From an uncultured Microbulbifer sp. (GTDB taxonomy: Bacteria; Pseudomonadota; Gammaproteobacteria; Pseudomonadales; Cellvibrionaceae), in NCBI RefSeq assembly GCF_947504145.1, contig NZ_CANNGQ010000001.1, positions 186,001-250,000 on the forward strand: DNA of 64,000 bases, given 5' to 3'. Of the stretch, positions 48,520 through 57,158 are shown one piece after another; within the stretch, counting starts at the first letter, position 1, and each line of letters opens with the position of its first letter. The translations under genes and the position numbers were made by a program. A model generated the notes under the pieces. The model searched no databases, was not told the origin of the DNA, and saw only the letters and a list, made by a program, of their open reading frames with translations.

Positions 48520-49040
48520 TTTTTAGCCTAATTGCGCCGACTAAAAAAATCGTTCTTTTACTCGTGAGACGGCCTCGATGCGCTCCTGTCTCAGATTGGC
48601 CGGGATGATACCAATTAGCTTTGGTGGGTGCGTACTTTTCTATCGCAAAAATTAGTGCGCGGTTTCTTGAGGTCGCTTCAATTCTGATTTCCCCCTTACC
48701 CCCCTTGGTTCCGTGATCGGAAGTTCAACGATTTTGTGCTGGTACTTGCTTTTGATGCTGTGCACTTTACGTGTGCTCCAAGTGAAATTGTTGGTCACGC
48801 GTGTATTAATGATTCACTGAACTAAGCGTTATTGGGTCTGCTTATTTTTTGTTCAGTCTTCGTTCGCTACGAGTGCGTTCATCAATCACTAAACATCTTT
48901 GGTTGTATGTTTGCGCTGGACTTCTGTATCGATATAGGTATACCCACACGGGTACGCGAAAAAATCGTACCGATTATTGTACTCATTAGTGAATTGCAGT
49001 AGTGTTCGATTATTAACTTAGACCTTACGAGCACATAAAG
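48520..49040. other. AT-rich divergent region with possible resolvase sites
   Basis: About 520 bp between the methyltransferase and the serine recombinase, with promoters of both. GGTATACC (48937-48944) and GGTAC...GTACC (48951-48971) are inverted repeats just upstream of the recombinase gene, where resolvases normally bind. A leftward frame at 48882-49097 overlaps the recombinase and is not accepted. Confidence 0.4.
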
Positions 49041-49586
49041 ATGACCGCTTTCCTCTACGCCCGTGTTTCCACCACCGGTCAGAACACAGCCAGCCAAGTA
49101 GACGCCCTGTACAAGGCTTACCCAGGTGGAACGCTACGAGAGGAAAAGGCCAGCGCTACCACGATGGAGCGGCCAATGCTTCAGATCATTCTGGATATCA
49201 TCCACGAGGGCGACACACTGGTCGTGTGGAAGCTGGATCGACTCGCCAGGAACATGGCTGACCTGCTCGCTATCGTTGATCACCTACAAGGCAAAGGAGC
49301 CAGCCTTCAGGTACTTGATCAGAACATTGATACCAGTACAGCGGCAGGTCGAGCTTTCCTCCAGATGCTGGGTGTCTTTGCAGAGTTCGAGACTAACCTC
49401 AGAAAGGAGCGGCAGATGGCTGGTATCGCGAAAGCAAAGGCTGAAGGGCGCTACAAGGGGCGACCAACGACAATTGACCCTGAGGCTGTCCGTCATTGTC
49501 TGGAGGTTGAGAAGCTGTCCTACAGAGCCACCGCGAAGAAGCTCGGGATTGCTGTGAGTAGTGTGCAGCGATTAGCGAAAGGTTGA
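49041..49586 (+). CDS. serine recombinase (resolvase/invertase family)
   Basis: A 181-residue small serine recombinase with nucleophile Ser10 (LYARVSTTGQ), the catalytic-domain arginines in WKLDRLARNM, FAEFETNLRKER at the hinge and a C-terminal helix-turn-helix (YRATAKKLGIAVSSVQRLAKG). It belongs to the Tn3 resolvase/Pin type rather than to large serine integrases. It could resolve multimers of the element or act at its replication region. ATG at 49041; the upstream bases carry palindromes that may be its site. Confidence 0.92.
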   Translation: MTAFLYARVSTTGQNTASQVDALYKAYPGGTLREEKASATTMERPMLQIILDIIHEGDTLVVWKLDRLARNMADLLAIVDHLQGKGASLQVLDQNIDTSTAAGRAFLQMLGVFAEFETNLRKERQMAGIAKAKAEGRYKGRPTTIDPEAVRHCLEVEKLSYRATAKKLGIAVSSVQRLAKG

Positions 49587-49801
49587 GTGTTTCTGGGGGA
49601 TGACTGCCCTGCTTGGTCTATCTAATGCCAAAGCGACTACTGCCTATTGGTTGAGTAGATGGGCTGTACTTCATAGGTAATTATCTCAGTTACCAATACT
49701 CAATTGATGGCTACAAGGTTCTCAGCTGCTGGCTCAGGGAGTCTCAGAGTCGTCTTTATGTTCATATAGTGCCCGTATAGGAAGTCAAGCTGTATTTGCC
49801 C

Positions 49802-51157
49802 ATGATTTATCTCCCTTTCATGCCGCCGAGAATCGACCCAAACCAGAGGTGGGCAATCGAGCTACGCCGTGAGACAGGTCTACGTCTAAACACGGGCGCT
49901 GAGTCAGACCTGTTTTCCTTTCGCCCGAGAACGGATGTAGGGCTATCAAGTAAGGTTGTTGAGCAACTGTACTCAAGACTTTACTCAAAGGTTGGCAATA
50001 AGGGGAAGACACCTCGCAGGCAAGCGCTTCAATGCGCTGTATTCGCAATGGCCTGTTGCGGCCCATATCAGAACGTTGGGTTCCTTCAGGCTACATCGAG
50101 AGCGACCAATCCGAAATACAAGCGCCACTGGCCGGGAAAGTTCCAAGCCCGTGTATTCGGTGAGGTACTGCAAGAGATTGCCGAGCACGGCTTTCTAAGG
50201 CAGCACAAGGGCACCATTAAAAATGGCCTTACAACTCTATGGATGCTTACAGGAAGTGGCAGAGAGTGGGTACAGCAGGCTCAGAGCGGTGCTATCGGTG
50301 TGCCGTTCTCAGAGGGGAAAGACTTGCTGCTCTTGAAGTCTGACAAAAAGAAACCAATTGAGTTTGAAGATGACGACAACACAGTAATGCTGAAAGCCCA
50401 AGTACAGCGAACCAACGAATCAAGGGCCGGTTACTCATGGGGTTATTCGCCCGTTGATTTGGAGCAGAGCGGCAAAGAAGGCAATGCTGAGTGGGTCTAT
50501 GCCGATGTACAGGTCGCATTGCCGTCTGTTGACTTGGAGTGCCATAGAGACTTCAGGGAGAGCTTTGAGACTGGCGGGAGGTATTTCTGCAAAGCGCAGC
50601 AGCTAAGAAAGGTTGAGCGGAGCACTATCACTGTCGATGGTCTCCCCACAATTGAGCTTGATTACAGTAGTCATCAAACACGCATCCTCTACCACCTGTG
50701 CGGGCTTGATGCTCCAGAAGACTGCTACGACATACCTGGTCAATCTCGCTCAATCTGGAAGAAAGTTGCGGTGATTGTGTTGTACTGCAAGAGCCGTAGA
50801 CAGGCGCTGACGACATTGGTTAACCACTTGGAAGTCGACTGGGCGGAAGCGAAACAGTTTCTCTGCGACTACAGCGACCAGCATAGCGGCATTGCTGACA
50901 AGTTTTTTCAAGCCAAGTGGGGGGAGCTGTTTTATGCGGAGAGTCAATTAACCATGGATGTATTGGACGCAGCCTATGCGGCTGCAATTCCCCTGCTCCC
51001 GATACATGACAGCTTTGTCACCACCACAAAACATGCTCACACACTGCGAGAAATTATGAATAGTTGCTACATGAACCGCTTTGGGTTCCCTGCAGCTATT
51101 GGACAAGACAGCCGCGAAGACATAGGCGACTTCTTCGCAGAGCTTGAGGGTCAGTAA
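49802..51157 (+). CDS. putative replication protein with family-A-polymerase-like motifs
   Basis: A 451-residue protein with no named domain that I can confirm. Residues about 280-300 read ITVDGLPTIELDYSSHQTRI, close to motif A of PolA/T7-type polymerases (DYSQIELR). An R-x3-K-like helix (RSIWKKVAVIVLYCKSRRQA) could be motif B, and LLPIHDSFVTT near 402 could be motif C (VHDE/HDSF). There is no exonuclease domain. The start is uncertain (ATG 49802 or 49820). It overlaps the next start by one base (TAATG). A replicative or repair polymerase role is inferred. Confidence 0.55.
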   Translation: MIYLPFMPPRIDPNQRWAIELRRETGLRLNTGAESDLFSFRPRTDVGLSSKVVEQLYSRLYSKVGNKGKTPRRQALQCAVFAMACCGPYQNVGFLQATSRATNPKYKRHWPGKFQARVFGEVLQEIAEHGFLRQHKGTIKNGLTTLWMLTGSGREWVQQAQSGAIGVPFSEGKDLLLLKSDKKKPIEFEDDDNTVMLKAQVQRTNESRAGYSWGYSPVDLEQSGKEGNAEWVYADVQVALPSVDLECHRDFRESFETGGRYFCKAQQLRKVERSTITVDGLPTIELDYSSHQTRILYHLCGLDAPEDCYDIPGQSRSIWKKVAVIVLYCKSRRQALTTLVNHLEVDWAEAKQFLCDYSDQHSGIADKFFQAKWGELFYAESQLTMDVLDAAYAAAIPLLPIHDSFVTTTKHAHTLREIMNSCYMNRFGFPAAIGQDSREDIGDFFAELEGQ

Positions 51158-51966
51158 TGGAACCAATAGTGCTCTGTGATGCTCCCGGTTGCCAGAAGCC
51201 GCGACTATCAGACGCGAATGGTGTTCAGCGCAGCAGGTACTGCGAGCGACACAACACCCACAACAAGCGCCACGGCCATCCCACGAGGAAGCAGCCGAGC
51301 CTGAAGGCTGACGCCAACATCCGTGTGTCCTTCTTGGCAGGGCAACGCTGGGCCAAGCGCAATGATATCTCCAAACTGGTCGACTGGTTTGCCCAGCAGT
51401 ACCGTGAAGCTGCCAAGTACACTTTCAGCGAGCACCGGCACAAGCGGGAGTACAGCAGGGAAGTGCTGTGGGCCTTCCACCTGCAGCACCTCGAGAAGCA
51501 CTCGGTCCAGCCTCAAGACCTCGCAGTGCGGCTGGTCGGCCTGAGCTGGGCCTGTGCCTCTAACCCCGAGAGTTTTCATGGAGAGGACTTCACACACATC
51601 TTCTTCGTGAAACGGCTGCTGGCCCTGAAGCCGCTGCCCCGTCACAACAAGGACGCCTACAGCGGTAAGACACAGCCGTATGGCCAACTATCACTCTCGT
51701 TTGCTCGTTGGGTCGGACAGCGTCTGGAGGCGGTTGGGGCGCAGGCGATCACTGGGCACTTTGAGGGGCTTGTAAAGTCCGAGCACCTGAGCTTGAAGCA
51801 GTCGGTCAGCAACAAGACCGCTCAGCGACAGTTGGCGGCGGAGGTCAGCGCTCGTGCTCGGTTGCGCCGCATTCAAAAGCAGCAGGAAGAACGGCGCCTG
51901 ATGTGGGATATGTCCACCGGTCAGTACTTCTGGCAATACCCGGATGGAAAAATTCTACCGGCTTGA
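51157..51966 (+). CDS. zinc-finger-like partner of the polymerase-like protein
   Basis: A 269-residue protein. Residues 7-40 hold C-x4-C...YCERHNTHNKRHGHP, a likely metal-binding cluster resembling the Cys/His start of HNH-type proteins, but no HNH active site follows. The rest is helical and basic (KQSVSNKTAQRQLAAEVSARARLRRIQKQQEERR), fitting a nucleic-acid-binding or primase-like helper. It is coupled to the polymerase-like gene by a one-base overlap and should work with it. Not recognised as a named family. Confidence 0.6.
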   Translation: MEPIVLCDAPGCQKPRLSDANGVQRSRYCERHNTHNKRHGHPTRKQPSLKADANIRVSFLAGQRWAKRNDISKLVDWFAQQYREAAKYTFSEHRHKREYSREVLWAFHLQHLEKHSVQPQDLAVRLVGLSWACASNPESFHGEDFTHIFFVKRLLALKPLPRHNKDAYSGKTQPYGQLSLSFARWVGQRLEAVGAQAITGHFEGLVKSEHLSLKQSVSNKTAQRQLAAEVSARARLRRIQKQQEERRLMWDMSTGQYFWQYPDGKILPA

Positions 51967-52057
51967 AACGTGTGATGTTTGTCGTAGTTATCTTTGCCGG
52001 GCCGTCTAAGAAAACATAAACAATTTTGACCACTATTTGAGAGAAAAGGGTACGCAA

Positions 52058-52423
52058 TTGGCTAACGATAATGTAGAGAAATCGCTTGAGGAGTCTGTAA
52101 AGCTCCTAAATGCTCTGGGAACCGGTTATCACGACTGGAAGAGCACCATCGCGAGGAACTTCCATGTTGATGAGTTTGGCAAGGAGATTACGCCTGGAGA
52201 AGCTTATTACTGCATAGAGTCAGGAGGCTCTGCCAATTCTTATAGGAGGCTGAAGCACAGTTCCATGTCGAAATTTTTGGAGGTGATGTTTGATTCATCT
52301 CCGGGACTACTTCAACTTGCCGAAGAGCTCAAAGTTGAGCGGGAGGAGAAACTGAAGTCTGAAATGGAGGCCGCAGCACGCACAGTAGCGGAAGCGAAGT
52401 CGCGAAGAGAATTAAAAGAGTAA
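52058..52423 (+). CDS. hypothetical island protein, 121 residues
   Basis: A soluble, helical, charged protein (ANDNVEKSLEESVKLLNALGTGYHDWKS, ending in a coiled-coil-like LKVEREEKLKSEMEAAARTVAEAKSR). It begins with TTG at 52058, with AAGGG 7 nt before it; an upstream TTG at 52037 is less well placed. No family is recognised. Being last before the right end and well spaced for translation, it may be an excision or regulatory factor, but nothing in it shows this. Confidence 0.5.
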   Translation: MANDNVEKSLEESVKLLNALGTGYHDWKSTIARNFHVDEFGKEITPGEAYYCIESGGSANSYRRLKHSSMSKFLEVMFDSSPGLLQLAEELKVEREEKLKSEMEAAARTVAEAKSRRELKE

Positions 52424-52493
52424 CAACTTTCGGTGAGCTCCTGATGGCAGCCTGGGTGAGGACTAAGTTATTCTTGCGTGTGAGGCTCTACAT

Positions 52494-52503
52494 TTGGGTC
52501 TAC
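52494..52503 (+). promoter_or_regulatory. candidate integrase arm site, right
   Basis: TTGGGTCTAC, identical to 44379-44388 and in the same orientation, lies 47 bp inside the right attachment repeat. Confidence 0.45.
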
Positions 52504-52545
52504 TTTCGGCGCTACGTTTATTTGTAAGTTATTGATTTTCAAGGG

Positions 52546-52968
52546 TTAAGGTATCTTGTGCGATTGTAACGGATATCCCCGATCGCGGAAGTGACTGTAT
52601 CGCGTTCTGGAGCGGGCGAGGGAGTCGGGATGCTGGCAGACGATTTCCGCAAGGCGGTCGAAACGGCTGAACCAACCTGGAATATCGGTACAGAGGTTGA
52701 TGAGTAGGCCGTGATGCTGACCAGGATCTTCGCCACTGTTCACTTCGATCGCGGCCTGTTGGTCGAGATTCTGCGGCGCGTGGGGCAGGAAGCTGTCTTC
52801 TCGGAAAGTCCACAGCAGCTCGTCCAGTCTGGTCGCTTGTTGGGCGTCATCCACGGCAATCAGTACTCGCAGACCATTGCGGAAGGCCTTTTCTGCGAGA
52901 CGGCAGGCGAACGTCAAAATTTCCTCAGGGTTCTCAGAGGAAAGAACATAGAAGTCGATACGGGTCAT
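52546..52968 (-). CDS. holC: DNA polymerase III subunit chi
   Basis: A 140-residue accessory subunit that links the clamp loader to SSB. It begins MTRIDFYVLSSENPEEIL and contains ACRLAEKAFRNGLRVLI, LDELLWTFREDSFLPH and the conserved end RYSHFRDRGYPLQSHKIP. Its last codons lie in the island's right attachment repeat, and its stop (TAA, 52546-52548) is supplied by the element; without it the product would end ...HKIPN. The ATG at 52968 is preferred over an in-frame start at 53031. Confidence 0.93.
   Translation of the reverse strand: MTRIDFYVLSSENPEEILTFACRLAEKAFRNGLRVLIAVDDAQQATRLDELLWTFREDSFLPHAPQNLDQQAAIEVNSGEDPGQHHGLLINLCTDIPGWFSRFDRLAEIVCQHPDSLARSRTRYSHFRDRGYPLQSHKIP
52550..52573 (+). repeat. 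right attachment site
   Basis: Identical over 24 bp to 44272-44295. It encodes part of the HolC C-terminus on the minus strand (PLQSHKI). Confidence 0.9.
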
Positions 52969-53066
52969 GTTGGTGGCAGCGGAGTCCTGAGGCTTGATGC
53001 GAAGCTGCACCCGGTAGCGGCACCGCCACATTACGAGGGCCAGCGTACTGAAGCATTCGTAGTGGC

Positions 53067-53177
53067 GGCCCTGCTACCGGTAACGGTTCGCAGGACACGC
53101 CGTAAACCCATCCATGGGGCTCTTCCGCGAGGTCCCTCTCGCAGAAGGTCCTGCGAACCGTTACCGGTATCAGGGCC
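53067..53177 (+). repeat. palindromic cloverleaf-like element, copy 2
   Basis: 29-nt arms (53067-53095 and 53149-53177) complementary at 28 of 29 positions. Inside are AAACCCATCCATGGGG (small hairpin) and an inner stem CTTCCGCGAG / CTCGCAGAAG. Located between holC and pepA, in the transcript reading pepA to holC. Arms share only a short core with copy 1. Confidence 0.88.
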
Positions 53178-53213
53178 TTAGCCCGTAATTCTGGGCTTCG
53201 ATTTTAGTTTGGC

Positions 53214-54683
53214 TTACTTTTTATTCATGATGTATTGCAGCAGCAGCGGTACCGGACGGCCGGTAGCGCCTTTGGCGGCACCGGATTTCCAGGCACTGCC
53301 GGCGATGTCCAGGTGGGCCCAGTTGTAGTCTTCGGCGAAGCGGGCGAGGAAGCAGGCAGCGGTTACGGAGCCAGCTTCGCGGCCGCCAATGTTCTGCATG
53401 TCGGCGAAATTGGAATTCAGCATGGGCTGGTATTCGTCCCACAGCGGCATACGCCAGGCGCGGTCGCCGGCGGTTTCGCCAGCACTGATCAGCTCTTCTG
53501 CGAGTTTGTCCTGATTGGCATACAGGCCAGTGGCGTGGTGGCCCAGGGCGATTACACAGGCACCGGTAAGAGTGGCCACATCAATCACCACGCTCGGCTT
53601 GAACTTGCCCGCCCAGGTCAGCGCGTCGCAGAGTACCAGTCGGCCCTCTGCATCCGTGTTCAGTATCTCGATGGTTTTGCCGCTCATGGAAGTGACAACG
53701 TCGCCGGGTTTGCTGGCGCGGCCACTCGGCATGTTTTCTGCGGCGGCGACAACACCCACTACGTTGACCGGCGCATTCATCTCAACGAGCGCATTCATTA
53801 CACCGAACACACTGGCAGCGCCGCACATATCGAACTTCATTTCGTCCATCATGGCGCCGGGCTTCAGGCTGATGCCACCGGTATCAAAGGTGATGCCTTT
53901 GCCCACCAGCACGATGGGTTTCTGGCCGGTTTTGCCGCCCTTGTAGTTCATCGCGATCATCGCGGCCGGCTCATCGCTGCCCTTGGCGACGCTCATAAAG
54001 GCGCCCATACCCAGGGATTCCATTTTCTTGTTATCGAGCACGGTGGTGGTCAGCTTCGTATGTTTTTTCGCCAGTGTCTTGGCTTCCGAAGCCAGGTAGC
54101 TGGGGGTACAGATGTTGCCGGGCAGGTTGCCCAGCTCGCGGGCGATATTGCTGCCAACCGCCTGGCCGCTGCCAAACTCGACGCCTTTCTGAATGCTTTT
54201 CAGTTGTTTCTTGTCCACGGCATGTACCGTGAATTTTGCCAGCGGATAAGGCTTTGAATCACTGTGGCAGCGAGTGAACTTATACCCAGCGAGGCCTGCG
54301 GCCAGCGCCAGCTGTTGCGCCTGCCAGGCACCGTCGGCGTCTATCACGGAAACTTCCGTGAGGTAGCTGGTGGCGTCTTTCAGAGATTTGACGGCGTTTG
54401 CACTGCGCATCGCCAGTTGGCGGAATTCTGTCTGGGACACCGGTGTTTTGCCGCTGCGCACCAGCAGGACGCGTTCGGCGCTGCCTTCCACTGTGGGAAC
54501 CAGCAGAGTACTGCCGGCGGCACTGCCGAGATCGCCGCGCTTGAGCAGCTTGGCCAGGGTGCCGCCATTGGCCTTGTCGAGTACGCTGCCGCTGTCGGTG
54601 AAGCGGTTTTTATTGTCGACGGCGAGAATGGCGCAGGCGCTGCGCTGTTTGCTGATATCGGTGACCTTGGCGGTAAACTGCAT
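53214..54683 (-). CDS. pepA: leucyl aminopeptidase (cytosol aminopeptidase)
   Basis: A 489-residue M17 metallopeptidase; PepA homologues also act in site-specific recombination and transcription. The signature NTDAEGRL and metal-binding GKGITFDTGGISLKPGAMMDEMKFDMCGAA are present. The ATG at 54683 has AAGGA about 9 nt upstream and gives MQFTAKVTDI; upstream codons look like spacer. It is divergent from lptF, a common arrangement, and followed by holC with the palindromic element between. Confidence 0.96.
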   Translation of the reverse strand: MQFTAKVTDISKQRSACAILAVDNKNRFTDSGSVLDKANGGTLAKLLKRGDLGSAAGSTLLVPTVEGSAERVLLVRSGKTPVSQTEFRQLAMRSANAVKSLKDATSYLTEVSVIDADGAWQAQQLALAAGLAGYKFTRCHSDSKPYPLAKFTVHAVDKKQLKSIQKGVEFGSGQAVGSNIARELGNLPGNICTPSYLASEAKTLAKKHTKLTTTVLDNKKMESLGMGAFMSVAKGSDEPAAMIAMNYKGGKTGQKPIVLVGKGITFDTGGISLKPGAMMDEMKFDMCGAASVFGVMNALVEMNAPVNVVGVVAAAENMPSGRASKPGDVVTSMSGKTIEILNTDAEGRLVLCDALTWAGKFKPSVVIDVATLTGACVIALGHHATGLYANQDKLAEELISAGETAGDRAWRMPLWDEYQPMLNSNFADMQNIGGREAGSVTAACFLARFAEDYNWAHLDIAGSAWKSGAAKGATGRPVPLLLQYIMNKK

Positions 54684-54936
54684 GTAAACGGTTCCTTGAT
54701 GTTCTGGGGAGCCATCGGCTTCGGGCGCTCTGTCAGAGCGGGATGTCGTCACCCTCGTTAGTACGGGCCGAGACATTGCCGGGCTTTTTGGTGATAATGC
54801 GCCGCACAAGTTTAACCCGAGAAGGATCGGATTGCTTGGCTCGGTGTCCTATCCTGACACTGATGAACGTTAAATCGAAAATTCGATTTCCACCTGTTCT
54901 ATTTTTCGAACCGCAATCAGGGAAGCTGGACGCTCA

Positions 54937-56082
54937 GTGATTATTTTCCGCTACCTCTGTCGCGAGCTGCTCGGTGCGACGCTGGCAGTCAGTGCCGTGC
55001 TGCTGCTCATGGTGATGAGTGGCCGTTTTGTAAAGTACCTGGCGGAAGCGGCTGCAGGCGACATGTCTGCGGGGATTCTGTTTTCACTGATGGGCTACCG
55101 CCTGCCGGGCTTCCTTGAGCTGGTGATTCCCCTGGGCTTTTTTGTCGGCATCCTGCTGGCCTACGGGCGCCTTTATATTGAAAGTGAAATGACAGTGCTG
55201 CACGCCTGTGGTTTCAGCGAGCGCCAATTGTTGCGCTACACCCTGGTGCCGGCACTGCTGGTGGCCGCTTTTGTGGCGGCCATGAGCCTGTATTTGACTC
55301 CCACCGGTATCGAGCGTACCTCCCACCTGCTGACCGCCGACAAAACCCGCAACGAGTTCGATCATCTGGTGCCCAAGAAATTTGTCGCTACTGGCGGCGG
55401 CCGCGCCGTCTATTACGCGGATGGATTAAGCGATGACCGCTCCACCATGAATGACGTGTTTCTCGCCGAGCTGGGTAATTCGCGCGGGAATATGGAGACT
55501 GATCACCAGATTGTTACCGTTGCTCGGGAAGGGGTGCAGCAGATAGATCCGGAAACCGGGCTGCGTTACCTGGTACTCCGCGACGGTTACCGCTACGAAG
55601 GGGTGCCCGGGCAGAGCGATTACCGCCAGATGGCGTTTGATAGTTACGAAGTGCTGCTGGATATCCCGCGCCTGCGCTCCAAGGCCAGTGAAAAATTGCA
55701 GTCCATGTCTACCGCCGCCCTGTGGAAAAGTGAAACCCCACGGGAGCGGGTAAACCTGCACTGGCGTTTCAGCCTCCCGGTACTGGTACTGGTGGTGGCG
55801 ATTCTTGCCGTGCCCCTGAGCCGCACCAATCCCCGCCAGGGCCGCTACGCCAAAATGATTCCGGCGGTGTTGTTGTACATCATTTATCTGGTGGCCCTGC
55901 AGGGCGTTCGCGGCGCGATTGAAGACGGCAAGATTGAACAGGCCTGGACGATCTGGCTGGTACATCCGCCATTCCTGATACTGGGGCTGCTGCTACTGGG
56001 TGGGCGCAACCGCCGCAAACCGCGCAAGCGCCTGGATCCACCGGCAGGCAACGGAAATGGAGGTGCCAATGTCCCGGCTTGA
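54937..56082 (+). CDS. lptF: LPS export permease LptF
   Basis: A 381-residue inner-membrane subunit of the LptB2FG ABC transporter that extracts LPS. Six hydrophobic helices in two sets of three surround a periplasmic beta-jellyroll (about 110-270). MIIFRYLCRELLGATLAVSAVLLLMVMSGRF is the usual LptF N-terminus. The start is GTG at 54937. It overlaps lptG by 14 bp, and lptE of the same pathway is elsewhere in this window. Confidence 0.95.
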   Translation: MIIFRYLCRELLGATLAVSAVLLLMVMSGRFVKYLAEAAAGDMSAGILFSLMGYRLPGFLELVIPLGFFVGILLAYGRLYIESEMTVLHACGFSERQLLRYTLVPALLVAAFVAAMSLYLTPTGIERTSHLLTADKTRNEFDHLVPKKFVATGGGRAVYYADGLSDDRSTMNDVFLAELGNSRGNMETDHQIVTVAREGVQQIDPETGLRYLVLRDGYRYEGVPGQSDYRQMAFDSYEVLLDIPRLRSKASEKLQSMSTAALWKSETPRERVNLHWRFSLPVLVLVVAILAVPLSRTNPRQGRYAKMIPAVLLYIIYLVALQGVRGAIEDGKIEQAWTIWLVHPPFLILGLLLLGGRNRRKPRKRLDPPAGNGNGGANVPA

Positions 56083-57130
56083 TGGTTATATCGCCCGCAC
56101 CATTACCATGGCGATCCTTGCGGTGCTGCTGGTTATCATCGGACTGGACGTGATCTCCGCCATCGTTGATCAGCTAGAGGACCTGGGCGGCGGGTACCAA
56201 TTCACCAATCTGCTGGAATACGTTCTCTGGTCACTGCCGGACCGTATGTACAGTCAGCTCGGGTTCTCTGCGCTGGTGGGATGTATGGTGGGGCTGGGCA
56301 CTCTCGCAAGTACCAGTGAATTGACGGTAATGCGCGCCGCCGGTGTCTCCATCGGCCGCATTGCCTGGGCTGTAATGAAGCCGGTGCTGGTATTGATTGT
56401 GCTGGGCCTGGTTCTGGCCGAACTGGTGATTCCGGTGACAAACCAGACCGCCGAGAGCCGCAAGGCCATCGCGCAGGGAGAGCTGGAAAACTCCGGCCTG
56501 GAACAGGGGTTGTGGTTACACGACAGTGGCGAGTTTGTTCACTTCAATGCCGCACTGCCCGGTGGCACGTTGTTCGGAATTACCCGCTACCGGTTTGACC
56601 AGGATCGACAGTTGGAGCGTGTGGTATTTTCTGAGCGCGGCCATTACGAAGGAGGCCGCTGGGAATTGCAGAACAGCCGTCAGACCAGCCTCACACCGGA
56701 GCGCGCATCCAGCAGCCTGGAGGCCCGTTCATACTGGGGCTCGGATATGTCGCCGGATCTGTTTTCTCTGGTCGTGCCCATGCCCTCGGACCTCTCGCCC
56801 CGCAACCTTTGGTCCTACGGTAAATTCCTTGACCGCAAGGGTGAGGATTCGGCCCGCTACTGGCTGGCTTTCTGGCGTAAAGTGCTACAACCGCTGACCA
56901 TCGCCGGCCTGGTGATGATGGCGATCTCGTTTATCTTCGGGCCTCTGCGAGAGGTGACTACCGGGCTGCGGGTGTTTACCGGGGTGATTGTGGGGATTGT
57001 GTTTCAGACGGTGCAGGACATGCTCGGGCCGTCTTCCGTGGTATTCGGGTTCCCGCCATTTATCGCGGTGTTGATTCCGATTCTGGCGAGCTTTTTACTC
57101 GGCTGGCTGTTGCTCAAGCGGGCGAGATAA
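56069..57130 (+). CDS. lptG: LPS export permease LptG
   Basis: A 353-residue partner of LptF with the same six-helix plus jellyroll layout. It begins MSRLDGYIARTITMAILAVLL and contains GCMVGLGTLASTSELTVMRAAGVS, the coupling segment facing the ATPase, and ends FLLGWLLLKRAR. GGAGGT lies 4 nt before the ATG at 56069, inside lptF, supporting coupled translation. The palindromic element copy 3 lies just downstream. Confidence 0.95.
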   Translation: MSRLDGYIARTITMAILAVLLVIIGLDVISAIVDQLEDLGGGYQFTNLLEYVLWSLPDRMYSQLGFSALVGCMVGLGTLASTSELTVMRAAGVSIGRIAWAVMKPVLVLIVLGLVLAELVIPVTNQTAESRKAIAQGELENSGLEQGLWLHDSGEFVHFNAALPGGTLFGITRYRFDQDRQLERVVFSERGHYEGGRWELQNSRQTSLTPERASSSLEARSYWGSDMSPDLFSLVVPMPSDLSPRNLWSYGKFLDRKGEDSARYWLAFWRKVLQPLTIAGLVMMAISFIFGPLREVTTGLRVFTGVIVGIVFQTVQDMLGPSSVVFGFPPFIAVLIPILASFLLGWLLLKRAR

Positions 57131-57158
57131 GCCTTAAAATCTCAGCGGTTATTGCGAA

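Larger units (their letters stand above)
44272..52573 (+). mobile_element. 8.3-kb integrative element in the 3' end of holC
   Basis: Bounded by identical 24-bp direct repeats (44272-44295 and 52550-52573). The cargo is a tyrosine integrase next to the left end, a Cys/His-rich small protein, a methyltransferase-restriction pair, a serine recombinase, a polymerase-like protein with a zinc-finger partner, and a small hypothetical gene. The base composition is lower in GC than flanking genes, most clearly in 45930-49040. No capsid, packaging or conjugation genes are seen, so this is a small integrative element rather than a full prophage or ICE. Confidence 0.88.

Noticed and set aside
48882..49097. 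71-residue leftward frame overlapping the serine recombinase start
   Set aside because: It covers the AT-rich region with palindromes and the start of a certain gene; no protein features.
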